Notes: generated from the letters alone by a model not told the origin. Shown: positions 8,345 to 17,795, counted from the stretch's first letter. The stretch: 64,000 nucleotides of DNA from Caproicibacter sp047833665 (GCA_047833665.1 CP181261.1:868001-932000); one strand, 5' to 3'. Numbers and translations are program-made.

Positions 8345-9748
8345 TTACCGGTCGATATCTACGACATTGTAATGGAGATAATACCGGAATGCCTCTTCCA
8401 AAACAGTTTTCATATGGCCGACACCCACGGTTGTGTGATGCTTAAATCCATTTCTCGCGAGGCGGATCAGTTTGTCTTGCAATTGGGGAATATGAGCTAC
8501 TCCTGCACAGCCAAAATATCCGTCTTCAATGACATCGTCCGTAAATTCTCCCTCACTTACATAAACGAACAGTTTTCCGTCTTCCATTTTGCAATTTGAG
8601 AAAGTCATGGGGAAGGATTTAATCCGGCCTTCATTTGCACCCCAGCCTGTTCCGGGATTAATTTTAGCAATCATTTTATGGTCAATAACGTTTCCTTTTT
8701 CCGTCATCAGGCTTTGTGGAACCGGTCCGCAATGGAACAGAATCACTTTATCTTCTTCGTCACCGTAATTGTTATTCCAGTCCAGACAGGTTGTGGGTTT
8801 CATGGAAGCAAGATTCATAGCTCGCATGGTAATGGCCGAACACAAATCCATTTCACATGATGCAACAATACCACGGTCATTTAACTCACCCAGTAGCACA
8901 CATGGGCAGACATGCAACACATCTTCCATCTCGTTCCAACACCGCAGAGTAATGGCATCCAAATCGTAGTCTTTGATATATTCGTCAATCACAACGCTGA
9001 CTTTTGCAAGGGTAAACATGTTCTCTTCCGGCACTTGATTGCAGTTTGTATAATTTTCCAAAAACTGTTTTCTTTCTTTTACAGCTGGGTCGTCATTGGA
9101 TTTCTTTTGCACTTTATAAATCAGCTCGGACAAATCAAACGACTCGATGTTAATACCGTGCCGTTGTGCGGTAATTTCGTCAAAACGCACGGTTTTAAAC
9201 GCTGTTGTTCTTGCGCCAATGCACCCCACATTAAATTTCTTCATGCCGCGCACAACGCGGCATACAGCTGCAAAATCCTGCAAATTCTTAGCAAATTCGT
9301 CAGACAATGGATGAACCACATGGGGTTTGAAAACAGTATATGGCACCTTGTATTGCTCGAAAACATCGGTTACGCTAAATTTACCGCAGAAAGCATCTCT
9401 TCGATTGGCAAAATCCATTTTGCCAATTTCATCGGGATACGCCTGCATCAAGATGGGAACCCCCGCATTTTCCAATGCAGTTATGGCTCCGTTTTCATCA
9501 ATGAAAATCGGCATGCACAAAATCACGCCATCATATTCGCCCCGATGTTGATCCAGCCATTGCGCGTAAATGCGGCCTTCTTTTCTGGTTTCCACCGCAC
9601 CGTATCGTGTGCTGTTTTCATCCATGATGAGATAATCAAACCCGGCTTTTTCAACTGCTTGAACCATTTCTCTTCTTGCGTCTGCAATCAATTTTTCCGG
9701 CATAAAACCCCGGTTTCCAAAAAATAACGCAAAAGTAGTCTTTTTCAT
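8345..9748 (-). CDS. L-fucose/L-arabinose isomerase-family protein
   Basis: A 467-residue cytosolic protein similar to the L-fucose/L-arabinose isomerase superfamily (N-terminal Rossmann-like domain MKKTTFALFFGNRGF, C-terminal region with GTGWGANEGR and VGVGHMKTVLEEA). It should interconvert an aldose and ketose using a divalent metal. At 467 residues it is shorter than classical FucI (about 590), so the substrate may differ. The ATG at 9748 is chosen over the upstream one because GGAG lies 8 nt ahead. It adjoins the kinase gene, so translation is probably coupled. Confidence 0.78.
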   Translation of the reverse strand: MKKTTFALFFGNRGFMPEKLIADARREMVQAVEKAGFDYLIMDENSTRYGAVETRKEGRIYAQWLDQHRGEYDGVILCMPIFIDENGAITALENAGVPILMQAYPDEIGKMDFANRRDAFCGKFSVTDVFEQYKVPYTVFKPHVVHPLSDEFAKNLQDFAAVCRVVRGMKKFNVGCIGARTTAFKTVRFDEITAQRHGINIESFDLSELIYKVQKKSNDDPAVKERKQFLENYTNCNQVPEENMFTLAKVSVVIDEYIKDYDLDAITLRCWNEMEDVLHVCPCVLLGELNDRGIVASCEMDLCSAITMRAMNLASMKPTTCLDWNNNYGDEEDKVILFHCGPVPQSLMTEKGNVIDHKMIAKINPGTGWGANEGRIKSFPMTFSNCKMEDGKLFVYVSEGEFTDDVIEDGYFGCAGVAHIPQLQDKLIRLARNGFKHHTTVGVGHMKTVLEEAFRYYLHYNVVDIDR

Positions 9749-11256
9749 CGTGATGTCTCCTCTTTCCATAAAGTTTTCATTCTAGGATAAATTGTAAGGT
9801 ATTGCTGATAGTACTTTTCATAAGAATCTTTCATCTTGCTTCTTGGTTTGTAAATCTTTTTGTAGTGAACAAATGTGCCGGCAGCTTGCTCTAGGGATGA
9901 AAAAATTCCGCAAGCAACCGCGGCAAGCATAATGCACCCCAGTGTTCCGGATTGAGCCGCCCCTAATGAAACGATTTCTTTTTGCAGAATATCCGCTTTC
10001 ATTTGAAGCCATTGTTCAGAGGAGGCACCTCCGCCTGTGGCGTAAATTTTCTCGATATGTATACCGGCACGATTCAGCTTTTCTAAATTAAGTTTCATCT
10101 CATAGGTAACACCTTCCATTAAAGCCTGATAAATTTGTGCACGCGTTGTGTCCAAAGTTAATCCGACTAGCACACCTTGTGCATGAATGTCCATGTAAGG
10201 TGTACCGGCGCCGGCAAAATAGGGTAGGAGCAACAGCCCGGAAGGAGAGCTGATATCGATTTGTTCGTCAAAGCAAGCATAAGCATTCATCCCCTTTTGT
10301 TGGGCAATTTCCGCTTCCAAATTGGCCAATTGATTTCGGTACCATTTCAACAAAGCGCCGCCGGTAAATGAGAATGCGTAGGTGGCATAGGTGTGATCGA
10401 TAAACGGGACAACTGCATAACCGCCTTTTGAAAGTGCATTGTAGTCCACGTGCGTATTTGGTTCAAAAATACTGGTAATACATTCAACGGTGCCGGTTCC
10501 GTCAACAGCCATACCTTTTTTTAAAACGCCTGTGCCAATTGCAGCCGCCAGCTGGTCGTGACATCCCGAAACAATAACAGGAGATTTTTGAAATCCCAAC
10601 CTACGAACAAGGTCAGGTTTCATGTTTGCGGCCTTTGCGCCCATGGCTGCCGGTTTGGATAATTTCTGTTTGTTCACCCCGGCTGCCCGCAGTATGTTTT
10701 CATCCCAATCCAATTTGTTAATATCAAAGGCCATGGTTCTGGTAGCCAGAGAATAATCAATTTGAAAAACTCCGCACAGCTTATAGACAATAAAGTCTTC
10801 AAACAAGCAAATGTGGGTACACGCTTCAAATACATGCGGCTGATGTTTTTTCAGCCACATCCATTTTGAAACACTGTACATTTTGCCGGGGGTTAGACCT
10901 GTGCTTTTCGCTATGTAATCATTTCCCAGCGATTGCACAAGTTGGCTGCACTCTTCCTCTCCACGTGGATCCGTATACAAAATGGAGTCGGTCAGGGGAG
11001 TATCTTGCTCATCGAGCAAAATGCTGGCTTCCCCAAATGTGGTGACACAAATTGCTTCTATCTCTTTTATTTCACTTGCAATTTGGGACAGTACTTTTTT
11101 AACGCTTTCCCATACCAAATTTGGATTGATGGTATGGGATTCTTTGGTGATTTCCGCTTGATATTCTTGATAAGCCTCTTTCTGAAAGTTGCCTGCTGAA
11201 TCGTACACTGTACATTTGCAGCCGGTGGTTCCGACGTCAATGCCAGCAATGTACAT
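9745..11256 (-). CDS. FGGY-family carbohydrate kinase
   Basis: A 503-residue sugar kinase. It starts with the ATP-binding phosphate-1 motif GIDVGTTGCKCTVYD (residues 4-18). The C-terminal ATGGGASSEQWLQMKADIL (about 406) matches the FGGY signature and adenosine-binding region. It should phosphorylate the ketose made by the isomerase, for the aldolase to cleave. Xylulose, fuculose, ribulose and gluconate kinases all belong here; the substrate is not decidable. AAGGAGG precedes the ATG. It is the first gene of the operon. Confidence 0.87.
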   Translation of the reverse strand: MYIAGIDVGTTGCKCTVYDSAGNFQKEAYQEYQAEITKESHTINPNLVWESVKKVLSQIASEIKEIEAICVTTFGEASILLDEQDTPLTDSILYTDPRGEEECSQLVQSLGNDYIAKSTGLTPGKMYSVSKWMWLKKHQPHVFEACTHICLFEDFIVYKLCGVFQIDYSLATRTMAFDINKLDWDENILRAAGVNKQKLSKPAAMGAKAANMKPDLVRRLGFQKSPVIVSGCHDQLAAAIGTGVLKKGMAVDGTGTVECITSIFEPNTHVDYNALSKGGYAVVPFIDHTYATYAFSFTGGALLKWYRNQLANLEAEIAQQKGMNAYACFDEQIDISSPSGLLLLPYFAGAGTPYMDIHAQGVLVGLTLDTTRAQIYQALMEGVTYEMKLNLEKLNRAGIHIEKIYATGGGASSEQWLQMKADILQKEIVSLGAAQSGTLGCIMLAAVACGIFSSLEQAAGTFVHYKKIYKPRSKMKDSYEKYYQQYLTIYPRMKTLWKEETSR

Positions 11257-11459
11257 ACTTTTCCCTCCTTGAAATAGTAACCTGATGCCACATAACTACA
11301 TTTGTAAAAGGACAAGTTTGAGTTTTATTGTGATTCTGCAATTGAATTTAATATATCAATTAAAATTTTAGGATATATTGACAATATAATCGAATTACAC
11401 CTATAATAATAGTGAAATTAATCCAAAAAACTATAAATTTGTTCACAGGGGGCTGAGAA

Positions 11460-12314
11460 ATGGATGTGCTATACGATTTAAAGGAACTTCAGAGTTTGTT
11501 GGTAAATATTTATACTTTAACAAAATTCCGAGTAGCTATATTTGATGAAAATTATAAAGAAATCTTAGCATATCCAACGCGCCTTACAGATTTCTGCCGA
11601 ACGCTTCGCTGTGACGACAAATTAAATGAAAAATGTAAAAGTTGTGACTTCCGTGCATTTCAGAAATGTCGAAATTTAAAAAAAGAGATCATCTATCAGT
11701 GCCACGCCGGTCTGACAGAAGCAATTGCCCCAATACGATCTCCAAGTATCATTGTTGGTTACATTATGTTCGGGCAGGTTTTAACGGACGATACTCCCAT
11801 GAATACGTGGGACAAAATGTATTCCTATTTAAAAGATTACAAATTGGATTTCGAATTACTGAAATCAAATTATGACCATAAACAAATCGTTTCTTCCGAT
11901 GTAATTCGCTCAGCCGCTAAGATCATAGATATTTCAGCAAGTTATCTACTACATACTCAGAAAGTTCGGTTGGCTGAAGATTCCTTAGCTTATAAGATCG
12001 ACAATTACATCTTGAATCATTTGAATGACCCTTTAGACGCTCAGTGCCTATGTGAGCATTTTCATTATAAAAAGACAAATTTCTATAAAATGACAACAGC
12101 CATGTTTGGTGTGGGCATTGCCAAGCACATTCGACAGCTTAGAATACAAAAAGCAAAAGAATACCTATTAAATTCTGATCTGCCAATTTATAAAATTGCT
12201 TCTCTTGTTGGAATAGAAGATTACAATTATTTCACCAAAGTGTTCAAACAAGAAACAAAATGCACACCTAGGGAATTTAGAAAGAATAATTTTGTTTCTT
12301 GCGGCCGGCAGTAA
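11460..12314 (+). CDS. PocR-domain AraC-family regulator
   Basis: A 284-residue regulator. The N-terminal half (about 1-165) is a PocR-type sensory domain with conserved cysteines (CDDKLNEKCKSCDFRAFQKC, about 45-64) and QCHAGLTEAIAPI. The C-terminal half (about 185-280) has two helix-turn-helix motifs of the AraC class, ending DYNYFTKVFKQETKCTPREFRKN. It is divergently transcribed from the sugar operon with about 200 bp between starts, so it probably controls that operon in response to a pathway sugar. GGGGG precedes the ATG. Confidence 0.88.
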   Translation: MDVLYDLKELQSLLVNIYTLTKFRVAIFDENYKEILAYPTRLTDFCRTLRCDDKLNEKCKSCDFRAFQKCRNLKKEIIYQCHAGLTEAIAPIRSPSIIVGYIMFGQVLTDDTPMNTWDKMYSYLKDYKLDFELLKSNYDHKQIVSSDVIRSAAKIIDISASYLLHTQKVRLAEDSLAYKIDNYILNHLNDPLDAQCLCEHFHYKKTNFYKMTTAMFGVGIAKHIRQLRIQKAKEYLLNSDLPIYKIASLVGIEDYNYFTKVFKQETKCTPREFRKNNFVSCGRQ

Positions 12315-12548
12315 ATAAATTGAAGGTATACTGTTTTTTGAATTGCTGCTCGAACATCCGATAAAGCGATATAGGTTTTATCAGCCCTACTCCCCCGATG
12401 GATATCCATATGCTATGAAATGGTATCTTTCCTTTTTGAGGTTACCAAACGATTGACGCTTGGGTATTAAATTTTGGCCTCGCGCTGTGACCCGGCACAG
12501 GAACTTTTAGAGTTGTTTTCCGTCAAAATAGCGTTAGAATAAAAAAAC

Positions 12549-12577
12549 TACCCTGAGCAGTGATCGCTCAGGGCAGT
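12549..12577 (-). terminator. intrinsic terminator, minus strand
   Basis: CCCTGAGC (12551-12558) pairs with GCTCAGGG (12566-12573). On the minus strand the stem is followed by AGTTTTTTTATT, a strong U-run, so it terminates leftward transcription. The upstream leftward gene is the decayed patatin gene. Confidence 0.7.
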
Positions 12578-12639
12578 ACATTTATGTGCAGTAAAATCGG
12601 ATTTTTGCGAGTGATTTTTTTACATTTAATTGTGATTTG

Positions 12640-12910
12640 TCAAAAAACAGCTTGACCGGTTTTCAGATCCGTCGCACCGACTTTCAGGTCTGTGGGAGAA
12701 TTGAAAAAGGTTTGGTAGTCAAACGAAAGCAGGGAATGAAACATTTCAACAAAGATACAATCAAACCCGAACAGTGAACCGGTTTTCTGCAGATTTTTGA
12801 TACTAATATAACTAACGCTCATCGGCAGAATACCGAATCATTTCGCGGCAAAAGTCTCTGGAATTTTGTTTGCTCATATAACTCAGCGCATTAGAAGCTC
12901 CGCAGAAATT
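12640..12910 (-). pseudogene. patatin-like phospholipase remnant
   Basis: Read on the minus strand, three frames give pieces of one protein. They include an I-S-A-G-A-S nucleophile-elbow-like sequence, SNALSYMSKQ, ISIKNLQKTGSLFGFD, DYQTFFNSPTDLKVGATDLKTG and QAVF, then a lost frame in a T-run before DK. This order matches bacterial patatin-like phospholipases. Frameshifts occur near 12905, 12815 and 12648, and both ends are missing, so it cannot encode an active enzyme. A leftward terminator survives downstream. Confidence 0.6.
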
Positions 12911-13261
12911 GCGTTGAAAATAAAGCTTTAAAAAAGTTAGATTTTTTAGGATTTATGGATTTGTCAAACATGGTAGATGGTATGTGTCAAGAAGTATCAT
13001 TGGCATATAAAGCCGAATCAATTTGTATCGGAGATTAATTGCCGCAACTTCATGTTCTATGCGGCACTGTTCATGCAAAGACGGGCTCTTTTTCAATATG
13101 TATTGTAGGCTTACAATATCAGCCAAAATACAGAAAACAGTTCCTTGAAAATTTACTTTGTCAGTGTTATGATAATTGCATGGTCTGCGGCTCCCACTGC
13201 GTGAATTTAGAATTTATATTCGCTTTCGGTGGGAAAGGGCTATTCAAACAGGGGGAACACT
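12911..13261. other. intergenic stretch, no gene recognised
   Basis: I see no conserved coding sequence in this 350-bp interval between the patatin relic and plsY. It contains a weak 6-bp inverted repeat (13040-13045 / 13061-13066) and the AGGGGGAAC ribosome binding site of plsY near 13250. Confidence 0.5.
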
Positions 13262-13954
13262 ATGATAGACTTTTCAGTTGCCGTGCCTGCTGTCATTGTC
13301 GCGGCTTTGTCCTATCTTGTGGGAAGCATCAGCTTTTCTATTATTTTCACAAAAAAACTTTACAATAACACAGATATTCGCACACTCGGCAGTGGGAATG
13401 CAGGTCTCACTAACGTATTGCGTTCCGTTGGCGTAAAAGCGGGAATTTTAACACTGATTTTTGATTTTGCCAAAGGCGCCGTTTCCGTGTATGCCGGCAG
13501 AGTGATCTTTCAGTACTTCGTGGACTTATTTGGGTTGTCTCCTTATTTGGTCTCATATGGAGCCTATTTTGCCGGTCTGTTTTGCATAATCGGCCATATC
13601 TTTCCGCTTTACTTTGGTTTCCGTGGAGGCAAGGGAGTTCTATCTTCTGCGGCCATGTTGCTGTTGTTGGATTGGCGCTTTTTTGTCATTGCCATTGGTG
13701 TCTTTATTTTGGTGGTTGCCATATCCAAAATTGTGTCCTTGGGTTCTATCTTTGCGGCCGTTTCTTTTCCGGTTACAAATTTTCTGTTTGTTTATTTTCA
13801 GAATTACCGTGCCCGTGGAGATGTGCCGCTGTCCTATGTTTGGATCACAACCATCTTCGCAATTATGATTTCCTCCCTTGTCATTTGCAAACACAAGGAA
13901 AACATAAAAAGGCTCAAAAACGGTACAGAAAAAAGATTTACAATTCGTAAATAA
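13262..13954 (+). CDS. plsY: acyl-phosphate:glycerol-3-phosphate acyltransferase PlsY
   Basis: A 230-residue membrane protein of the PlsY family, with five or more hydrophobic segments. The family motifs are visible: LGSGNAGLTNVLRSVG near residue 40 (usually GSGNPGATN) and FRGGKGV near 119. It transfers acyl groups from acyl-phosphate to glycerol 3-phosphate, the first acylation step in phospholipid synthesis. I use the ATG preceded by AGGGGGAAC. The length is slightly above the usual 200 or so residues. The ISL3 element inserted about 90 bp downstream. Confidence 0.9.
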   Translation: MIDFSVAVPAVIVAALSYLVGSISFSIIFTKKLYNNTDIRTLGSGNAGLTNVLRSVGVKAGILTLIFDFAKGAVSVYAGRVIFQYFVDLFGLSPYLVSYGAYFAGLFCIIGHIFPLYFGFRGGKGVLSSAAMLLLLDWRFFVIAIGVFILVVAISKIVSLGSIFAAVSFPVTNFLFVYFQNYRARGDVPLSYVWITTIFAIMISSLVICKHKENIKRLKNGTEKRFTIRK

Positions 13955-13966
13955 AACAATGATTTT

Positions 13967-13998
13967 GCCCCCTCCGAGTTTCTGCGGAGAGGGCTTTT
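13967..13998 (+). terminator. terminator of plsY
   Basis: GCCCCCTCCG and CGGAGAGGGC pair with one mismatch around an 8-nt loop, followed by TTTTCG, 12 bp after the plsY stop. Confidence 0.65.
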
Positions 13999-14033
13999 CG
14001 CATGGTGTTGATTTCTTATGCCGCGACACACAA

Positions 14034-14041
14034 TATATGAT
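14034..14041. repeat. 8-bp target duplication, left copy
   Basis: TATATGAT here is repeated exactly at 15422-15429, on the other side of the ISL3 element. An 8-bp duplication is typical of this family and fixes the element boundaries. Confidence 0.9.
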
Positions 14042-15421
14042 GGCTCTATAATAAATGTTGGGGTGTGACGAATAGGCCTGCGAAAAAAGAGCAAAAAAGT
14101 AGAGCATATTCGATGAAAAACCTTTAAAATGGAAATTACCACTATCCCATATTGGAGGTCATCGATATGCTCTGTACTTATTCTACCGAAAAATTGCTAG
14201 GATTAAAAGGGGTAATCGTAAAAAATGTGAGGCAATTGCCCGATAAAACGGAAATTTTTATTGAGTTACCAAGAAAGCCGCATGTTTGCCCTTGCTGTGG
14301 ATATCAGACCAGCTATGTCCATGATTACCGTTGTCAAACAGTAAAAGACATCCCTGCTTTTGGTAAACACACTAGTTTGATTCTCCGAAAGCGCCGGTAT
14401 CGCTGCTCTTTGTGTGGAAAGCGTTTCTTTGAAGATAACTCGTTTCTGCCGAGATATCACCGCATCACAAATCGTTTAGCCGCGTATATCATTTCAAAGC
14501 TGTCTGACGTGCGTTCTTTCACCAGTGTAGCACGTGAAGTAAATCTATCTGTTTCAACTATTATCCGGCTTTTCGATTGTATCCACTATGGAAAACCGCA
14601 GCAATTACCTGAAGTTGTGTCGATTGATGAGTTTAAAGGCAATACAAGCGGCGAGAAATATCAGTGCATTCTGACTGATCCGGTCCGTCACCGAATCCTT
14701 GATATTCTTCCTGCTCGATACAACCACAAACTGACAGAATATTTCGGCCGGCTTGACCGTTCTAAAACGAAGCATTTCATCAGCGATATGTGGAGTACAT
14801 ATGCCAATATTGCTCAGACATATTTTAAAAATTCAAATTATGTCATTGACAAATATCATTACATTCGTCAAGTATTTTGGGCCTTTGAAGCCGTTCGCAA
14901 GGAAGAACAGAAAAAGTTCAGCAAAACCCGAAGAATTTATTTTAAACGCTCCCGAATCTTGCTGAACAAACGATACCAATTTCTCACTCCAGAGCAAAGA
15001 CAACAGGTTAACATTATGCTTTATACAAGCAACCGTCTGTTGACAGCCTACTCTCTGAAAGAACAGTTTTTCAAAGTCCTTTAATCTTCTGACAGTGTGT
15101 CTGCACGGACAGCGCTGTCTCATTGGATTATGGCCGCACAAAACAGTGGTCTTTCAAGATTTGTTGCTTGTGCAAATACCATGATTCGCTGGTCAAGAGG
15201 TATTCTAAATTCGTTTGATTGCTCTTACACCAACGGTTTTACCGAAGGGGTTAACAACAAGATTAAGGTTCTTAAACGCAATGCCTACGGTTATCGTAAT
15301 TTTCGTCGCTTCCGCAATCGCATTCTTCATATGTTCCATCATTCAACGAAAAATGGAGCAGCTTAACGCCGCTCCATTCGGTGTTTCCATTTTGGGTGAC
15401 CCCAACTATTGACATAGAGCC
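14042..15421 (+). mobile_element. ISL3-family insertion sequence, full length
   Basis: A 1380-bp element bounded by TATATGAT direct repeats. The imperfect terminal inverted repeats begin GGCTCTATAATAAATG on the left and GGCTCTATGTCAATAG on the right, both continuing into TTGGGGT. It carries one transposase gene with an internal stop. The exact duplication suggests a fairly recent insertion, and the deleted copy at 2840-3338 is a close relative. Confidence 0.93.
14167..15366 (+). pseudogene. ISL3 transposase interrupted by one nonsense codon
   Basis: The frame encodes about 399 residues of an ISL3 transposase. There is an N-terminal zinc finger (CPCC..., RCSLCGK), then DDE-type residues in VSIDEFKG, SDMWSTY and TEGVNNKIKVLKRNAYGYRNF. 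A single in-frame TAA at 15082-15084 interrupts KVL[stop]SSDSVSARTA; the frame on both sides is identical, so this is one nonsense change (probably from GAA or CAA), not a frameshift. The ATG at 14167 has GGAGG 8 nt upstream and is preferred to the TTG at 14152. Readthrough or a sequencing error could restore function. Confidence 0.88.
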
Positions 15422-15429
15422 TATATGAT
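15422..15429. repeat. 8-bp target duplication, right copy
   Basis: TATATGAT, identical to 14034-14041, directly follows the right inverted repeat of the ISL3 element. Confidence 0.9.
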
Positions 15430-15445
15430 TATAAGCATAAAAATA

Positions 15446-15488
15446 AAGGCGTATCTCGGAACAATAAATCCGAAACGCCTTCGTTTTA
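15446..15488 (+). terminator. terminator-like hairpin
   Basis: AAGGCGT...TCGGA pairs with TCCGA..ACGCCTT around a short loop, followed by CGTTTTA. It sits just right of the ISL3 insertion. It may once have served plsY or the lost IS481-like gene. Confidence 0.4.
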
Positions 15489-15567
15489 TGTAGGGAAAAA
15501 TTTCATAGCGCTAGCATCACAAACAAACTATAGATATGAGTTTAGCATAATATTCCGGTTTCGTCAA

Positions 15568-15843
15568 GCTATGATTGATGAATTTTCTCGTCTGCGTTTT
15601 TCTGACAGCATACCCTGAACAGAATACTTACTCTTCTGCTGACTTTCTAAAACGAGCCGTCAAATGGTTTGCCCGGCGCGGTGTTCATGTGGAATGCGTT
15701 CACACTGACAATGGTTTTGAATTTACCAACCATTTTTTATCTAAGAAACATCTGCTGACGTTGTCCGAGGCCACCGCTGCTCAACTGAATATCCGGTATG
15801 AATTGATCCGGCCTTATATACTTATATACCGAGGTAAATGGTA
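15568..15843 (+). pseudogene. IS481/IS3-like transposase fragment
   Basis: The frame gives TAYPEQNTYSSADFLKRAVKW followed by HTDNGFEFTNHF, the second catalytic aspartate region of an rve-type integrase core, and LNIRYELIRPY. Upstream, IDEFSRLRF (with the first aspartate) lies in another frame, so there is a one-base shift in the T-run near 15597-15601. The N-terminal DNA-binding part and the C-terminus are missing. It is a relic, not a gene. Confidence 0.75.
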
Positions 15844-15882
15844 GGCAAAAGTTTTTGAATGCTGAACTTTTTTGAGAGACTG

Positions 15883-15910
15883 AAAGGAGCAGCGTTACGC
15901 TGCTCCTTTT
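15883..15910. terminator. hairpin between IS relic and TRAP operon end
   Basis: AAAGGAGCAGCG and CGCTGCTCCTTT form a 12-bp stem with a TTA loop, flanked by T-rich sequence on both strands. It lies 43 bp beyond the dctM stop and probably terminates the TRAP operon. Confidence 0.6.
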
Positions 15911-15952
15911 ACAATTCTTATTTTGGATTACTTTAGCCTTTGACAAAGAGGT

Positions 15953-17239
15953 TTAATAGAACAGGTCAACCAATACGGTAGTAAAAAACGGAACATAAGT
16001 TAGAAGCAGTAGGTCTACGGCTAACAAAATATAGAATGGGACTGCTTCTTTAATAAACGCCCCCGTTTTACATTTGGTAATTCCGCATGTTACAAACATT
16101 AATGTACCCATGGGAGGGGATAACGCACCAATTGCATTATTGAAAATATAAACCATAGCAAACTGAATCTCGTCGATTCCGTAGCTAGCAGCGATCGGTG
16201 CCAGCAGGGGCACTAGAATAATCATAGATGCGTTGCCTTCTATGAACATGCCTACCAACAGCAGGAAAATATTGATGATAAACAGAAACAGATACTTGTT
16301 ATCAATCACTTGGACAATGTACGCGGTTAGTTGTTGAGGAATCCGCTCCTTTGTAAGGATCCAGGAAAACACAGTAGCTGCAGAAACAATTAGCATGATA
16401 GAAGCGGTGGTGCACACAGTTTCCTTTAAGCCTTGAAGAAGGTCTTTCACACGCATTTCACGATAGATAGTACCAAGAAAGATAGCATAAACAATTGCAA
16501 TTGCTCCAGCCTCGGTGGCGGTAAAAAAGCCTAAACGAATTCCTCCGATAATAATGAGAGGCAAACACAGCGGCAAAATTGCAGGCTTTAGAGCAGCAAT
16601 AAATTTTTTCCTTGTAATTTTCTCAGTACTTAAGGGCACATACCCGCGGCGCTTAGAAACAAAACGGATTAAAATCATCATTGAGGCGCACAGTAAAGTT
16701 CCTACACCCAAACCGGATATAAATAGTTTACCAATGGAGACGTTAGCGATAACGCCGTACAAAATCATAGCTATTCCGGGTGGAATTAAAGGTGTAATCA
16801 TGGAAGAAGCGGCGGTGACCACACTGGAAAATTCCTTAGAGAAGCCTTTATCCTCCATTTCGGGGACTAGCATTTTGGCCTCCATAGCCGCATCAGCTAA
16901 GTTCGATCCGGATAGTCCACCCATAAGTGTAGACAGCAAGACATTAACTTGGGCCAAGCCACCGCTCATACGGCCCGTGACTACAGCACAGAAATCCATA
17001 ATCCGCTTTGTCACACCGGTGTAGTTCATAAAAATTCCGGCACAAACAAAGAAAGGAATGGCAAGTAGAGAAATACTCTCGGTTCCAGTGATAGTTTGTT
17101 GCGCAAATACCACAGGACTAACGGAAGGATTTAAAAGAAAGTACACAGCGGAACCGCCCAAAATAGAAATGTACACCGGAACTTTCAGAAACAGCAGAAT
17201 CAACATCACAATTGCAGATAAGCCCAATACTGTATTCAT
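15953..17239 (-). CDS. dctM: TRAP transporter large permease (DctM)
   Basis: A 428-residue polytopic protein with about 12 hydrophobic segments, of the DctM family. It carries family-typical sequences such as SGSNLADAAMEAKMLVPEM and PPGIAMILYGVIANVSIGKLFISG. With DctQ and the DctP binding protein it imports an organic acid driven by a sodium gradient. Its ATG overlaps the dctQ stop in an ATGA arrangement, with AAGGAGG upstream, so translation is coupled. It is the last gene of the rraA-to-dctM operon; the substrate is probably the sugar acid metabolised by that operon. Confidence 0.93.
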   Translation of the reverse strand: MNTVLGLSAIVMLILLFLKVPVYISILGGSAVYFLLNPSVSPVVFAQQTITGTESISLLAIPFFVCAGIFMNYTGVTKRIMDFCAVVTGRMSGGLAQVNVLLSTLMGGLSGSNLADAAMEAKMLVPEMEDKGFSKEFSSVVTAASSMITPLIPPGIAMILYGVIANVSIGKLFISGLGVGTLLCASMMILIRFVSKRRGYVPLSTEKITRKKFIAALKPAILPLCLPLIIIGGIRLGFFTATEAGAIAIVYAIFLGTIYREMRVKDLLQGLKETVCTTASIMLIVSAATVFSWILTKERIPQQLTAYIVQVIDNKYLFLFIINIFLLLVGMFIEGNASMIILVPLLAPIAASYGIDEIQFAMVYIFNNAIGALSPPMGTLMFVTCGITKCKTGAFIKEAVPFYILLAVDLLLLTYVPFFTTVLVDLFY

Positions 17240-17736
17240 TCTTCAATTGCCTCCTTTGCCTCAGATTTCACGCCTTTTACCAGCGCGTAAAAATAGCTAA
17301 CCAGCATAATTGCAAAGGAGACAGGGGCAATTCCGTAAATAAGCGCATAAGGGATATTCAACATCGGTGTGGAGCGCCCACTTTTCACAAAAAGTTGGAT
17401 AAAACCTAAACTCTCTTTAAATAGATAGGTCAGTACCAGCACCACCACAACAGAAATAACAAATTCTATGATTTTTTGAATCTTCTTCGGAAACATATCT
17501 ACTACCATTTCGATTGCCACATGGTTGCCGTATCGAAATGCTGCACCGCCGGCAGAAAATACAATCCATACCATGCAGGCTAATTGTACTTCCTCCAGCC
17601 AAGTAAAAGGTTGGTTTAAAACCCGGCGCCATATAACACCCAACACAGTAAGTATGATTAGCAAAGCCAGTGTCAAGCTGGCTACTATAACGTCAAGATT
17701 TCCGAGGAAGAACAATACTTTGCTTTCCTTTTTCAT
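17236..17736 (-). CDS. dctQ: TRAP transporter small permease (DctQ)
   Basis: A 166-residue protein with four hydrophobic segments and the DctQ hallmark WLEEVQLACMVWIVFSAGGAAFRYGNHVAIE. It partners with DctM in the membrane. AGAAGG precedes the ATG. It is separated from dctP by 90 bp that contain a strong hairpin, a common arrangement that lets the binding protein be made in excess. Confidence 0.92.
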   Translation of the reverse strand: MKKESKVLFFLGNLDVIVASLTLALLIILTVLGVIWRRVLNQPFTWLEEVQLACMVWIVFSAGGAAFRYGNHVAIEMVVDMFPKKIQKIIEFVISVVVVLVLTYLFKESLGFIQLFVKSGRSTPMLNIPYALIYGIAPVSFAIMLVSYFYALVKGVKSEAKEAIEE

Positions 17737-17764
17737 AATTCACCTTCTCTGGAATTGGCAGCAC

Positions 17765-17795
17765 AGCGGTGGGGGAAGCGATCCCTTCCACCGCT
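17765..17795 (-). promoter_or_regulatory. intercistronic hairpin between dctP and dctQ
   Basis: On the minus strand AGCGGTGG pairs with CCACCGCT with additional GGAA/TTCC pairing inside, and no U-run follows. It probably protects the 3' end of the dctP message or attenuates transcription into the permease genes. Confidence 0.5.

Noticed and set aside
8912..9727. 271-aa plus-strand frame opposite the isomerase gene
   Set aside because: Fully antisense to a conserved enzyme in a tight operon; no family resemblance.
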